Shown piece by piece: positions 1 to 7,804 of a stretch of DNA of 64,000 nucleotides (its first letter is position 1; the number at the start of each line of letters is the position of its first letter). The DNA comes from SELP01 sp035969385 (GTDB lineage Bacteria; Pseudomonadota; Alphaproteobacteria; Rhodobacterales; Rhodobacteraceae). Under the pieces are notes generated by a model, which worked only from the letters and a program-made list of their open reading frames with translations, had not been told where the DNA came from and searched no databases. Location: NCBI RefSeq assembly GCF_035969385.1, contig NZ_JAYKKJ010000006.1, positions 124,001-188,000 on the forward strand, in the 5' to 3' direction. The translations under genes were made by a program, and so were the position numbers.

Positions 1-375
1 CCCGTTGGCGTGACCGGGCAGGTTCGGGCCATAGTCGAAGACCAGATCGTCCTTGGGCAGGAACTTCAACTCGTCCAGCCCCTCGGGCGTCACGGTGCCC
101 TCTTCATTGATCCGCGCCAGCTCGGCCTCGGCCTTGTCGGCGTCGTAGTCATCGGCCCGGAACCCGGCCAGCCCCAGGATCACCGCCCGGTCGGTGGCGT
201 GCCCGACCCCGGTGAAGGCCAGCGATCCGTGCAGGGTCACCTTCAGCCCCGCCACCTTGAACGGCTGCCGCCGCAGGTGATCAAGGAACATCGCCCCGGC
301 CACCATCGGTCCGATGGTATGCGACGATGACGGGCCGACGCCCACTTTGAACATGTCGAAGACGGACAGAAACAT
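1..375 (-). CDS. sdaA: L-serine ammonia-lyase (serine dehydratase), 5' part only
   Basis: Single-chain L-serine ammonia-lyase, an iron-sulfur enzyme that deaminates L-serine to pyruvate and ammonia in the cytoplasm. Only the first 125 residues are in the window; the gene runs off the left edge. The N-terminus MFLSVFDMFKVGVGPSSSHT followed by IGPM is the family signature (S-V-F-D, G-P-S-S-S-H-T), and the stretch HGSLAFTGVGHATDRA matches the family's first beta-domain. The start is ATG at 375, whose A is shared with the TGA stop of the GST-like gene upstream (TGATG), so the two are probably translationally coupled. The iron-sulfur cysteines lie in the missing part, so integrity of the enzyme cannot be judged. 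Confidence 0.93.
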   Translation of the reverse strand, partial: MFLSVFDMFKVGVGPSSSHTIGPMVAGAMFLDHLRRQPFKVAGLKVTLHGSLAFTGVGHATDRAVILGLAGFRADDYDADKAEAELARINEEGTVTPEGLDELKFLPKDDLVFDYGPNLPGHANG

Positions 376-1058
376 CAGAGCGCACTTCCTTCGGGAGGGT
401 TTGGGAGTATCGGTTTGGAAAACGGCGTGGGGCCAAGCCCCTCGGCCAGGGCGACACGGGCAACGGACGCCCGCGCCTCAAAGACTTCGGCAAAGGTCTT
501 CAGGCGCGGCCATTGGCCAAGGTCGTACCAGTCGGTTGCGCCCCCATAGATCGCGGCCCAGCGGAGCATCGGAGCAAGGTAGCAGCCAAGGATTGAGGCC
601 CGCCCGTCAAGCCAGGGGGCATCGGGCGCCGCGTCCAGCACGGACAGGGCCGCGCCGATCCGGGTTCGGGTCCGGGCGCGCAGGTCTTCGTGGTGGGCGT
701 CGATAAATTGATCCGGGTAGAACAGCACGCGTTCCGCCGGATGCAGGGTATTCGCGAGCCAGAACAGCCATTTCAGCGCCGCCGCCCGCCCCTCCGTGCC
801 GGGGCCGGGCATCAGGCCATCCGAGTTCTCGCTGATCCAGAGCAGGATTGCGCCGGTTTCAAAGATCGACCCCTGCGGTGTTTCCAGTGTCGGGATCAGC
901 CCGTTTGGGTTGATCGCCAGATACGACGGATGCTTTTGCCCCCGCGCGGCCCGGTCCACCAGAACGGTCTGATAGGGCAGCCGCGCCTCTTCCAGCGCCA
1001 GCCGCACGCAAAGCGAGGCGTTGTCCGGAGCATAGTGGAGGCGCAGATCCATCGTCAT
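375..1058 (-). CDS. Glutathione S-transferase-like protein
   Basis: Cytosolic GST-fold protein of 227 residues. The N-terminal thioredoxin-like domain (about 1-80) shows INPNGLIPTLE with the cis-proline near P56 and ETGAI (67-71), the usual glutathione-site motif; the rest is the helical domain. Beta-class bacterial GSTs often carry a catalytic cysteine in a P-G-A-C-S-L context near residue 10; here the aligned stretch is PDNASL, so that position is alanine and only the following serine (S15) remains. Substrate unknown. AAGGCGG precedes the ATG at a good distance; ATG at 1052 is an alternative start. It ends in a one-base overlap with the serine dehydratase gene. Confidence 0.85.
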   Translation of the reverse strand: MTMDLRLHYAPDNASLCVRLALEEARLPYQTVLVDRAARGQKHPSYLAINPNGLIPTLETPQGSIFETGAILLWISENSDGLMPGPGTEGRAAALKWLFWLANTLHPAERVLFYPDQFIDAHHEDLRARTRTRIGAALSVLDAAPDAPWLDGRASILGCYLAPMLRWAAIYGGATDWYDLGQWPRLKTFAEVFEARASVARVALAEGLGPTPFSKPILPNPPEGSAL

Positions 1059-1171
1059 ATCCGCCTTCTGCGTCGCGCGGGGCGATTTCGCCCCGTCGAA
1101 TGCGACGTTTCCTATCGGAAACCCGTCCGGCCGCCAAGCGGTGGCGAGCGTTGGTCCGTTTTCTGGCTGGA

Positions 1172-1248
<77 letters not shown>

Positions 1249-1288
1249 ACGCGCTGTCCTTAGACTGCCCGGACGGGTTTGAAAAGGG

Positions 1289-1756
1289 TCAGTTGCACGG
1301 AAGTGCCGCATCCGCGCCAAAGGCCGGGTGCCGCAACGCATCCCCAACCTTCAGGCCTAGCCGCGCGGCCATCCCGCCGTTGATTTCCAGTACCGCCAGA
1401 ATTCCGTCCCCGCCCGGAATCGGCGTTTCGTCCAGCGGTTCGGCATTTTCATGAATATGCCGGATCACCCCATCCGGGCCGATGAACAGCATATCAAGCG
1501 GAATAAGCGTGTTGCGCATCCAGAAAGACGGTGCCTGAGGCCGTTCGTAGATGAACAACATGCCTTCCATCATGGGCATCCGTTCCACGAACATCAGCCC
1601 CTGCGCACGTTCCTGCGGGTCATCGGCGATTTCGACCCGAAACAGGGCTTCGCCCCGGTCCCCCTGCACGGCAACCCGATCGGGGGCACAGTCCTGCGCG
1701 GCGGCAGACACAGAAATGCCGCCCGCCAACAGCAGACCGACAACCGCGTGGATCAC
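1289..1756 (-). CDS. DUF192 family exported protein
   Basis: Small secreted protein of 155 residues with an N-terminal signal peptide (hydrophobic AVVGLLLAGGISVSAAAQ) and one DUF192 domain. The core motifs are EIADDPQERAQGLMFVE, then a stretch of the form MLFIY...P...FWMRNTLIPLDMLFI, and EINGG near the C-terminus. DUF192 proteins are widespread but have no firmly established function. I chose the GTG at 1756 because it puts the signal peptide at the N-terminus and starts just after the cold-shock gene's stop (1765); the longer frame to 1969 overlaps that gene entirely and has unlikely sequence. Probably co-transcribed with the cold-shock gene. Confidence 0.85.
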   Translation of the reverse strand: MIHAVVGLLLAGGISVSAAAQDCAPDRVAVQGDRGEALFRVEIADDPQERAQGLMFVERMPMMEGMLFIYERPQAPSFWMRNTLIPLDMLFIGPDGVIRHIHENAEPLDETPIPGGDGILAVLEINGGMAARLGLKVGDALRHPAFGADAALPCN

Positions 1757-1764
1757 CCGGCGCC

Positions 1765-2298
1765 CTACTTCGATTCGACTGCACGTTCCCAGCTGAGCAC
1801 CTCGGTCGCCATTTTGCCACGCTGCCCATCGATCACCTTCAGGCCCACGGCTTCGCCGGGCATAAGGTCTGCCATGCCGGACCGGCGCAGCACCTCGATA
1901 TGGACAAACACATCTTCGGCCTTTCCGAAGACATTGGCAAACCCGAATCCCTTGGCCTTGTCGAACCATTTGATACGAGCCGGCTGAATTGGCGTGCGGG
2001 CCAATTCTTCGGGGTCGATCCCGGCAAGATCGCCCAAGGGCGCCGTCACGGTCGTATCGGGCGGGGTGATTTCCAGCACGTCGACCGCTTGCGCCCCTCG
2101 CTCGGTGTCCACCACTTCCAGTCTGATCCGCGACCCATCCGCAACCGAACTTTGCCCGAAATTCCGGAGCACGTTCGCGTGCAGAAGGATGTCCGGCCCC
2201 CCCTCGTCCGCGACGACGAAACCGAACCCCTTGGTTGGATCAAACCACTTCACATGGCCGCCGACCTGGCGACCCTTGTCCTGTGTTTCTTCTACCAT
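1765..2298 (-). CDS. Double cold-shock-domain protein
   Basis: Protein of 177 residues with two cold-shock (OB-fold, nucleic-acid-binding) domains. Domain 1 (about 14-76) has VKWFDPTKGFGFV, domain 2 (about 107-170) has IKWFDKAKGFGFANV followed by DVFVHIEVL; each carries an RNP1-like K-G-F-G-F and the second a full RNP2-like VFVH. Two-domain versions are typical of Rhodobacterales and relatives; single-domain CspA is about 70 residues. The likely role is RNA chaperone, but cold induction is not shown here. The start is ATG at 2298, preceded by GGAAG; ATGs at 2328 and 2343 are possible. The gene lies downstream of pdxH with a hairpin in the gap. Confidence 0.9.
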   Translation of the reverse strand: MVEETQDKGRQVGGHVKWFDPTKGFGFVVADEGGPDILLHANVLRNFGQSSVADGSRIRLEVVDTERGAQAVDVLEITPPDTTVTAPLGDLAGIDPEELARTPIQPARIKWFDKAKGFGFANVFGKAEDVFVHIEVLRRSGMADLMPGEAVGLKVIDGQRGKMATEVLSWERAVESK

Positions 2299-2339
2299 CT
2301 CATTCTTCCAAAGCCGGTTCCCATCCATACCGGCCACCC

Positions 2340-2364
2340 CCACCTGACCGCGTCAGGCAGGTGG
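2340..2364 (-). other. Hairpin in the leader of the cold-shock gene
   Basis: Arms CCACCTG (2340-2346) and CAGGTGG (2358-2364) form a 7-bp stem; an alternative inner stem CCTGA/TCAGG is possible. There is no T run, so it is not an ordinary terminator. It lies about 40 bases upstream of the cold-shock start and 55 bases after the pdxH stop. Structured leaders control some cold-shock mRNAs, but a role here is speculation. Confidence 0.3.
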
Positions 2365-2419
2365 ATACAAGCCCAAAATTACTGGATTTTAGGTCATGCT
2401 ATTCGCGAAGCGTGAAATT

Positions 2420-3025
2420 TCAGGGGTTCAGGCGCTCTATTTTCCAGGAAGATTTTTCGCTGTCCCGGGTCCAGCGGAACCGATCATGCAACCGGAATGC
2501 ACCATCGGCCCAAAACTCGATCTCGCAAGGATTGATACGGTAGCCGCCCCAGAAGGGCGGACGGTCCGGGTTGATTCCCTTGGCGGCCGTGATTTTCGCG
2601 ACCTCGGCCATCAGATGGGACCGCGACGACAGGGGCTGTGACTGGCGCGACGCCCAGGCCCCCAGCCTGCTTTTGAGCGAGCGGGACTGGTAATAGGCAT
2701 CGGCCTGCGGCCCGTCTTCACGGGTCACGGTCCCGCGCACCCGGATTTGCCGCCGCAGCGACTTCCAATGTATCACGAAAGCGGCCTTGCCGGCGGTGTC
2801 CAGTTCCTGCGCCTTCTTGCTTTCGTAATTCGTGTAGAACACGAAGGCCCCGGCCTCGATCTCCTTCAAAAGAACCATCCGCGCGTTCGGCAATCCGTCC
2901 GCATCGACCGTGGCCAGGGCAATGGCATTGGGATCGTTGATCTCGGCCGCATCGGCCTCTGCCAGCCAGTTGCGCGCGATTTCATACGGGTCATCCCCGG
3001 CAAAGATTCCGTCCCGATCCGACAT
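2420..3025 (-). CDS. pdxH: Pyridoxamine 5'-phosphate oxidase
   Basis: FMN enzyme of 201 residues that oxidises pyridoxine or pyridoxamine 5'-phosphate to pyridoxal 5'-phosphate, the last step of vitamin B6 synthesis and salvage. Family features in order are the flavin-fold segment PNARMVLLKEIEAGAFVFYTN, SKKAQELD, FVIHWKSLRRQIRVRG, SRLGAWASRQSQPL, and the C-terminal RFRWTRD with a terminal RLNP, the usual PdxH ending. The start is ATG at 3025 behind AGAGGAA, giving the normal family length; the open frame further upstream is not needed. It is divergent from fabI; the 140-bp gap (3026-3165) must hold both promoters. Confidence 0.95.
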   Translation of the reverse strand: MSDRDGIFAGDDPYEIARNWLAEADAAEINDPNAIALATVDADGLPNARMVLLKEIEAGAFVFYTNYESKKAQELDTAGKAAFVIHWKSLRRQIRVRGTVTREDGPQADAYYQSRSLKSRLGAWASRQSQPLSSRSHLMAEVAKITAAKGINPDRPPFWGGYRINPCEIEFWADGAFRLHDRFRWTRDSEKSSWKIERLNP

Positions 3026-3165
3026 GTTCGTTCCTCTGGTTCTGCTGTGCCCGCCTGACCCCACGTCAATCAGATGCGAAACAAGCGGCTTTGTCAGGCT
3101 TGATGCCTTACGGGCAATCACTTACACCGGATCGAAATTGGGCCGGGAAGGCAAGGGGGACATTG

Positions 3166-3978
3166 ATGTCGTCGAATTTGATGCAGGGCAAACGCGGGCT
3201 GATCATGGGCCTTGCAAATGACAAGTCGATCGCCTGGGGGATTGCGCAGGCGCTGGCCGACGCCGGGGCCGAACTGGCCTTTTCCTATCAGGGTGAGGCC
3301 CTGAAGAAACGGGTCGATCCGCTGGCGGCGCAGCTGGGGTCCGATATCGTGCTACCCTGCGACGTGACCGACATGGACTCGGTCGACGCCCTGTTTGCCG
3401 AACTGGAAGCCCGCTGGGGCAAAATGGATTTCGTCGTTCACGCAATCGGCTTTTCCGACAAGAACGAGTTGCGCGGCCGCTATGCCGACACCAGCCGTGA
3501 CAACTTCCTCATGACGATGGACATCTCCTGCTATTCCTTCACCGCCGTGGCAAAACGCGCCGCTGCGCTGATGCCGGACGGCGGGTCCATGGTCACCTTG
3601 ACCTATTACGGTGCCGAACAGGTCATGCCGCATTACAACGTCATGGGCGTTGCCAAGGCCGCGCTGGAAGCGTCGGTGCGCTATCTGGCCGAGGATTTCG
3701 GCAAGGACGGCATCCGCGTCAACGCGATCTCGGCCGGGCCGATCAAGACGCTGGCCGCCTCGGGCATCGGCGATTTCCGCTATATCCTGAAGTGGAATGA
3801 ATACAATTCGCCCCTGCGCAAGAACGTCACCATTAACGAAGTAGGCGGATCGGCCCTGTATCTGCTGTCCGACCTGTCGACCGGGGTGACCGGTGAAACT
3901 CACCACGTGGACGCCGGATACCACGTTGTCGGGATGAAAGCGGTGGACGCCCCCGACATGACCCCCGGCAAGGATTGA
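3166..3978 (+). CDS. fabI: Enoyl-[acyl-carrier-protein] reductase (NADH)
   Basis: Short-chain dehydrogenase fold enzyme of 270 residues that reduces enoyl-ACP in the last step of each type II fatty-acid elongation cycle. Visible features are the FabI-type nucleotide-binding start GLIMGLANDKSIAWGIAQAL, the catalytic Tyr-x6-Lys pair Y157/K164 in YNVMGVAK, a second tyrosine at about 147 as in E. coli FabI, and SAGPIKTLAASGI, the substrate-loop region bound by triclosan-type inhibitors in the family. The start is ATG at 3166 after AAGGGGGA. It is followed 16 bp later by gpt in the same direction. Confidence 0.95.
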   Translation: MSSNLMQGKRGLIMGLANDKSIAWGIAQALADAGAELAFSYQGEALKKRVDPLAAQLGSDIVLPCDVTDMDSVDALFAELEARWGKMDFVVHAIGFSDKNELRGRYADTSRDNFLMTMDISCYSFTAVAKRAAALMPDGGSMVTLTYYGAEQVMPHYNVMGVAKAALEASVRYLAEDFGKDGIRVNAISAGPIKTLAASGIGDFRYILKWNEYNSPLRKNVTINEVGGSALYLLSDLSTGVTGETHHVDAGYHVVGMKAVDAPDMTPGKD

Positions 3979-3994
3979 GACAAGGAAGACCCGT

Positions 3995-4513
3995 ATGACC
4001 GACCGCCTGCCGCACGAAAAAGGGTTTCACGTAAGCTGGGATCAGATGCACCGGGACAGCCGGGCGCTGGCCTGGCGGCTGGACGGGCGTGGCCCGGACG
4101 ATGGCGCCTGGCGCGCGGTGGTCGCGATCACCCGTGGCGGCATGGCCCCGGCGATGATCGTCGCCCGCGAGCTGGATATTCGCACGGTCGATACGATCAG
4201 CGTGAAATCCTACCACTCGGGCGGCGGCAAGGCCGATCAGCGGCGAGATGCACAGGTGCTGAAATCCCCCAATGCGGACATGATGGGAGACGGCACTGGC
4301 ATCCTTGTGGTCGATGATCTGGTCGACAGCGGCAAGACGTTGGAACTGGTGCGCAAGCTGTACCCCAAAGCCCATTTCGCCACCGTCTATGCCAAGCCGC
4401 AGGGCGAACCGATGGTCGATACCTTCATCACCGGGGTTAGTCAGGACACGTGGATTTTCTTCCCTTGGGATATGGCGCTGCAATACGTCGAACCGTACCG
4501 GGGCAAGGACTGA
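3995..4513 (+). CDS. gpt: Xanthine phosphoribosyltransferase
   Basis: Purine-salvage enzyme of 172 residues that joins xanthine (and often guanine) to PRPP. The PRPP-binding loop is VVDDLVDSGKTL at about 105-116, with AVVAITRGGMAPA (41-53) and SVKSY upstream as in Gpt-type enzymes. The end, TWIFFPWDM followed by LQYVEPYRGKD, matches XGPRT; in the family W-I-x-F-P-W contributes to base binding. It lies directly after fabI and ends at a strong hairpin terminator, so fabI-gpt is probably one transcript. Confidence 0.92.
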   Translation: MTDRLPHEKGFHVSWDQMHRDSRALAWRLDGRGPDDGAWRAVVAITRGGMAPAMIVARELDIRTVDTISVKSYHSGGGKADQRRDAQVLKSPNADMMGDGTGILVVDDLVDSGKTLELVRKLYPKAHFATVYAKPQGEPMVDTFITGVSQDTWIFFPWDMALQYVEPYRGKD

Positions 4514-4529
4514 TCCAGAGCGATTGACA

Positions 4530-4553
4530 GGGGCGCGGTGTTGCGCCCCTTTT
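4530..4553 (+). terminator. Rho-independent terminator after gpt
   Basis: Perfect 7-bp GC stem GGGGCGC/GCGCCCC (4530-4536 and 4543-4549) with a 6-base loop, followed by TTTT and then CATTTT. It lies 16 bp after the gpt stop and 18 bp before the aminotransferase start. Confidence 0.75.
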
Positions 4554-4570
4554 CATTTTCCGGGGGTTTC

Positions 4571-5743
4571 ATGACACTGACCCGCACCCAAACCACATTC
4601 GCCCCGCCCGTGATGGAGGCCCGCCGCTGGCTGGAGGGGGTCACCTTTCCGCCCGAGCGGCCGCTGATCAACGTCAGCCAGGCCGCGCCGGTCGATCCCC
4701 CGCCCGCCGCGCTGCGGGCCGAGATTGCCCGCGCCGCGGTAGAGGACGCCGGTGCCCATCTTTACGGCCCGGTGCTTGGACTGCCCGACTTGCGGGCAGA
4801 GGTCGCGGCGCAATGGTCGGCGGCCTATGGCGGATCGATTGACTCGGCGCAGGTCGCCATTACCTCGGGCTGCAATCAGGCGTTCACGGCAGCCCTGACC
4901 ACGTTGTGCAGCGACGGGGACGAGGTAATCCTGCCCCTGCCCTATTACTTCAACCACGCCATGTGGCTGGACATGTCGGGCATCCGCATCGTTGGGTTGA
5001 TGACCGGCGACGGGATGATCCCCGACCCGGCCAAGGCCGAGGCGCTGATCACCGACCGGACCCGCGCCATCGTCCTTGTGACCCCAAACAACCCGGCGGG
5101 GGTGGAATACCCGGCGGGCGTGGTCGGTGCCTTCTACGACCTGTGCCGACGGCACGGGATCGCGCTGATCGTGGACGAGACCTATCGCGATTTCGACAGC
5201 CGGACCGGCGCGCCGCATGATCTGTTCATCCGCCCAGATTGGGACGACACCCTGATCCATCTTTATTCCTTTTCAAAGGCCTACCGGCTGACCGGGCATC
5301 GTGTGGGGGCGATGATTGCCAGCCCTGCGCGTCTGGCCGAGGCCGAGAAGTTTCTGGATACGGTGGCGATCTGCCCCAACCAGTTGGGTCAGCGGGCGGC
5401 GCTGTGGGGGATGCGGAACCTGTCGCAATGGGTGGCGGGCGAGCGGGACGAGATTCTCGACCGGCGCACCGCGATCGAAGAGGGCTTTCCGCGTCTGGCG
5501 GCGAAGGGCTGGCGGCTCTTGGGATGCGGCGCCTATTTCGCCTATGTCGAACACCCGTTCGACGAACCGTCGGATGCGCTGGCGCAGCGGTTGGTGACCG
5601 AGGCGGGCATCCTGTGCCTACCCGGCACCATGTTCATGCCCCCCGATCGCGCCGAAGGCCGGCGGCAATTGCGGATCGCCTTCGCCAATATCGACCGTGC
5701 CGGAATTGCTGCCCTGTTCGACAGGCTGGCGGCGCTTTTCTGA
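4571..5743 (+). CDS. Class I/II PLP-dependent aminotransferase
   Basis: Fold-type I aminotransferase of 390 residues. The pyridoxal-phosphate residues can be placed by pattern: N174 in TPNNPAG, D202 and Y205 in IVDETYRDF, the Schiff-base lysine K236 in LYSFSKAYRL, and R244 in TGHRVG. The carboxylate-binding arginine near the end is in RRQLRIAF. The substrate cannot be told from sequence; aspartate/aromatic or glutamine-type aminotransferases are all possible. The start is ATG at 4571 after CGGGGG; the longer frame from 4538 runs into the gpt terminator. It is monocistronic, followed by a pair of the intergenic palindromes. Confidence 0.88.
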   Translation: MTLTRTQTTFAPPVMEARRWLEGVTFPPERPLINVSQAAPVDPPPAALRAEIARAAVEDAGAHLYGPVLGLPDLRAEVAAQWSAAYGGSIDSAQVAITSGCNQAFTAALTTLCSDGDEVILPLPYYFNHAMWLDMSGIRIVGLMTGDGMIPDPAKAEALITDRTRAIVLVTPNNPAGVEYPAGVVGAFYDLCRRHGIALIVDETYRDFDSRTGAPHDLFIRPDWDDTLIHLYSFSKAYRLTGHRVGAMIASPARLAEAEKFLDTVAICPNQLGQRAALWGMRNLSQWVAGERDEILDRRTAIEEGFPRLAAKGWRLLGCGAYFAYVEHPFDEPSDALAQRLVTEAGILCLPGTMFMPPDRAEGRRQLRIAFANIDRAGIAALFDRLAALF

Positions 5744-5752
5744 CCTGATTGT

Positions 5753-5837
5753 GGTGGGTCAAGACCCACCTCACCCACTTTCCCTGCAGCCTCGACCCAC
5801 TTTCCCTGCAGCCTCGTAAGGTGGGTTTCAACCCACC
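5753..5837. repeat. Pair of GGTGGGTY palindromes around a 22-bp tandem duplication
   Basis: Palindromes at 5753-5770 (GGTGGGTCAAGACCCACC) and 5820-5837 (GGTGGGTTTCAACCCACC), each with 8-bp arms and a 2-base centre. Between them a 22-bp unit beginning ACCCACTTTCCCTGCAG is duplicated head to tail (5773-5794, 5795-5816). The pair lies behind the aminotransferase and ahead of ppiD, both on the plus strand. These are two of the 14 copies in the window. Confidence 0.9.
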
Positions 5838-5947
5838 ATACCCCCACATGCGTTCCCGGCCTTGCACCCCGGCCCCGCCCCGCCTATTCAGAGGCAACAG
5901 TTGAAGGGTCCGGAACCAATGGGCCCAAGGAAAACAGGGGTGGGCGC

Positions 5948-7789
5948 ATGGCCGCGAAAAATGGCAAGCGGGTCGGGGTCTGGATCATTCTGGGCCTGTT
6001 GTTCGTGGGGCTTGTGGGCTTTGGCGGCGCGGGCCTGACCGGTTCGGTCCGGTCCATCGGCACCGTGGACGGTAACGAGGTGCCGATCGTCGACTATCAG
6101 AATTCGATCAACAGCTATGCCCGGTCGCTGTCGGCCCAATCCGGCGTGCCGGTCAGCTTTGCCACCCTGCAACAGATCGGTGCTGACCGCGAGATCCTGA
6201 ACGCGCTGATCAACCGCTATGCCATCGACGCCGAAGTGGCCCGGATGGGACTTTCCGTGGGCGACGATAGGGTGCGTGAAACAGTCGTGTCGAACCCCAG
6301 CTTTGCCGGGATCAACGGCGAATTCGACCGGCTGGCCTACCGCGATCTTCTGGACCGTAACGGACTGACTGAGGAAGCCTTTGAAGCGCAGGTCCGGGCC
6401 GAGGCCGCGCGGTCCCTTCTGGAAACCGGCGTGGGCGCGGGTGTGACCATGCCTGACAGTTTCCTTGACGTGATCATCGGCTATCAGGCCGAACGCCGCG
6501 ACGTGACCTGGGCAACCGTCGGGGCGGAATTCCTGGCGGCCGACCTGCCCGAACCGACCGGCGAGGAGTTGCGGGCGTTCCATGCCGAGAACCCCGATCT
6601 GTTCACCGCCCCCGAAACCCGCGACATCACCTATGCTTGGCTGACGCCGGACATGCTGCGCGACGGGGTCGAGGTGGACGAAGCCGCGCTGCGCGAACTG
6701 TATCAGGACCGCATCCGCGATTATGTCGTACCTGAAACGCGGTTGGTCGAACGGATGCCCTTTGCCGATGAAGAGGCCGCCATTGACGCGATGAACCGGA
6801 TCGCCGCCGGAGAGATCGACTTTGACGGTCTGGCCGAGGAGCGCGGCGTGGACCTGTCCCTTCTGGACATGGGCGACGTGACCGAGGCCCAATTGGGAGA
6901 AGCCGGGGCGGATGTGTTCTCCTCTGCCACCGGAGAGGTCGTCGGCCCCCTACCCTCGCCGCTGGGATCGGCGCTCTATCGCACCAACGCCATTTTCGAC
7001 GCCCGCGAAACCACCTTTGAAGAGGCAATGCCGGACCTGCGTGACGAATTGGCCACTGCGCGCGCGCGGCGCATGATCGACGAAAGCCGCGAGGCAATCA
7101 CCGACCTGCTGGCCGGGGGTGCGCGTCTGGAGGATCTTGCCGAGCGGACGGATCTGGAACTTGGCACGATCCGCTTCTTCGACGGTGTCGAGGACGGGAT
7201 CGCCGCCTATGACGGATTCCGCGCCGCCGCCATCGCCGCCGAACCGGGGGCCTACCCGGAATTGCAGGAACTGGAGGACGGCGGCGTTTTCGTCCTGCGT
7301 GTCGATGCGATCACCGAACCCGCCGTGCAGCCGATCGAGGACGTGGCCGAGGAACTCCGCGCCGCATGGGAGGATCGCGCCCGCGCCGCGGCCGTTCTGG
7401 CCCGCGCCGAGGAGCTTGCCACGCAGGTCGGCGCCGGATCGGACCTGACCCTGCTGGGCCTTGCCCCGGTGACCGAAGCCGACATGACCCGCCGTATCTT
7501 TGTCCCCGGCACCCCCCCGGGCTTTGGCCCCAAGGTCTTTGAACTGGGCGAAGGCGAGGTCGCGGTGATCCCGGCCGGACCTGATGCCATCATTCTGCGG
7601 GTGGACGCGATCCGCGCCCCCGACATGGACAGCGAAGACGTGCAGGCCCTGCGCGGCGCGCTGGCGGCGCAGATGAACCAGGACCTGTCCGACGCGGTCT
7701 ATCAGGTGTTCGAACAGACCATTCGCACCAACGCGGACCTGAACATCGACCAGAACGTGATCAATCAGGTCAACGCCCAGCTTCAGTAA
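5948..7789 (+). CDS. ppiD: Membrane-anchored SurA/PpiD-type peptidyl-prolyl isomerase
   Basis: Periplasmic folding chaperone of 613 residues held in the inner membrane by one N-terminal helix (about 12-30, VWIILGLLFVGLVGFGGAGL) after a short basic cytoplasmic tail. The region just after the anchor (VDGNEVPIVDYQNSINSYARSL) is a SurA/PpiD N-terminal chaperone domain; a parvulin-like domain is likely in the middle but its motifs are weak, so isomerase activity is uncertain. Length fits PpiD (about 620). It has a plain ATG start. trpE begins only 15 bp downstream with no room for a leader peptide, so the two genes are probably co-transcribed. Confidence 0.88.
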   Translation: MAAKNGKRVGVWIILGLLFVGLVGFGGAGLTGSVRSIGTVDGNEVPIVDYQNSINSYARSLSAQSGVPVSFATLQQIGADREILNALINRYAIDAEVARMGLSVGDDRVRETVVSNPSFAGINGEFDRLAYRDLLDRNGLTEEAFEAQVRAEAARSLLETGVGAGVTMPDSFLDVIIGYQAERRDVTWATVGAEFLAADLPEPTGEELRAFHAENPDLFTAPETRDITYAWLTPDMLRDGVEVDEAALRELYQDRIRDYVVPETRLVERMPFADEEAAIDAMNRIAAGEIDFDGLAEERGVDLSLLDMGDVTEAQLGEAGADVFSSATGEVVGPLPSPLGSALYRTNAIFDARETTFEEAMPDLRDELATARARRMIDESREAITDLLAGGARLEDLAERTDLELGTIRFFDGVEDGIAAYDGFRAAAIAAEPGAYPELQELEDGGVFVLRVDAITEPAVQPIEDVAEELRAAWEDRARAAAVLARAEELATQVGAGSDLTLLGLAPVTEADMTRRIFVPGTPPGFGPKVFELGEGEVAVIPAGPDAIILRVDAIRAPDMDSEDVQALRGALAAQMNQDLSDAVYQVFEQTIRTNADLNIDQNVINQVNAQLQ

Positions 7790-7804
7790 GAAACGGAACC
7801 ACCC

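Noticed and set aside
5773..5816. Short direct repeats as a CRISPR remnant
   Set aside because: Only two adjacent units, no spacer and no cas genes.
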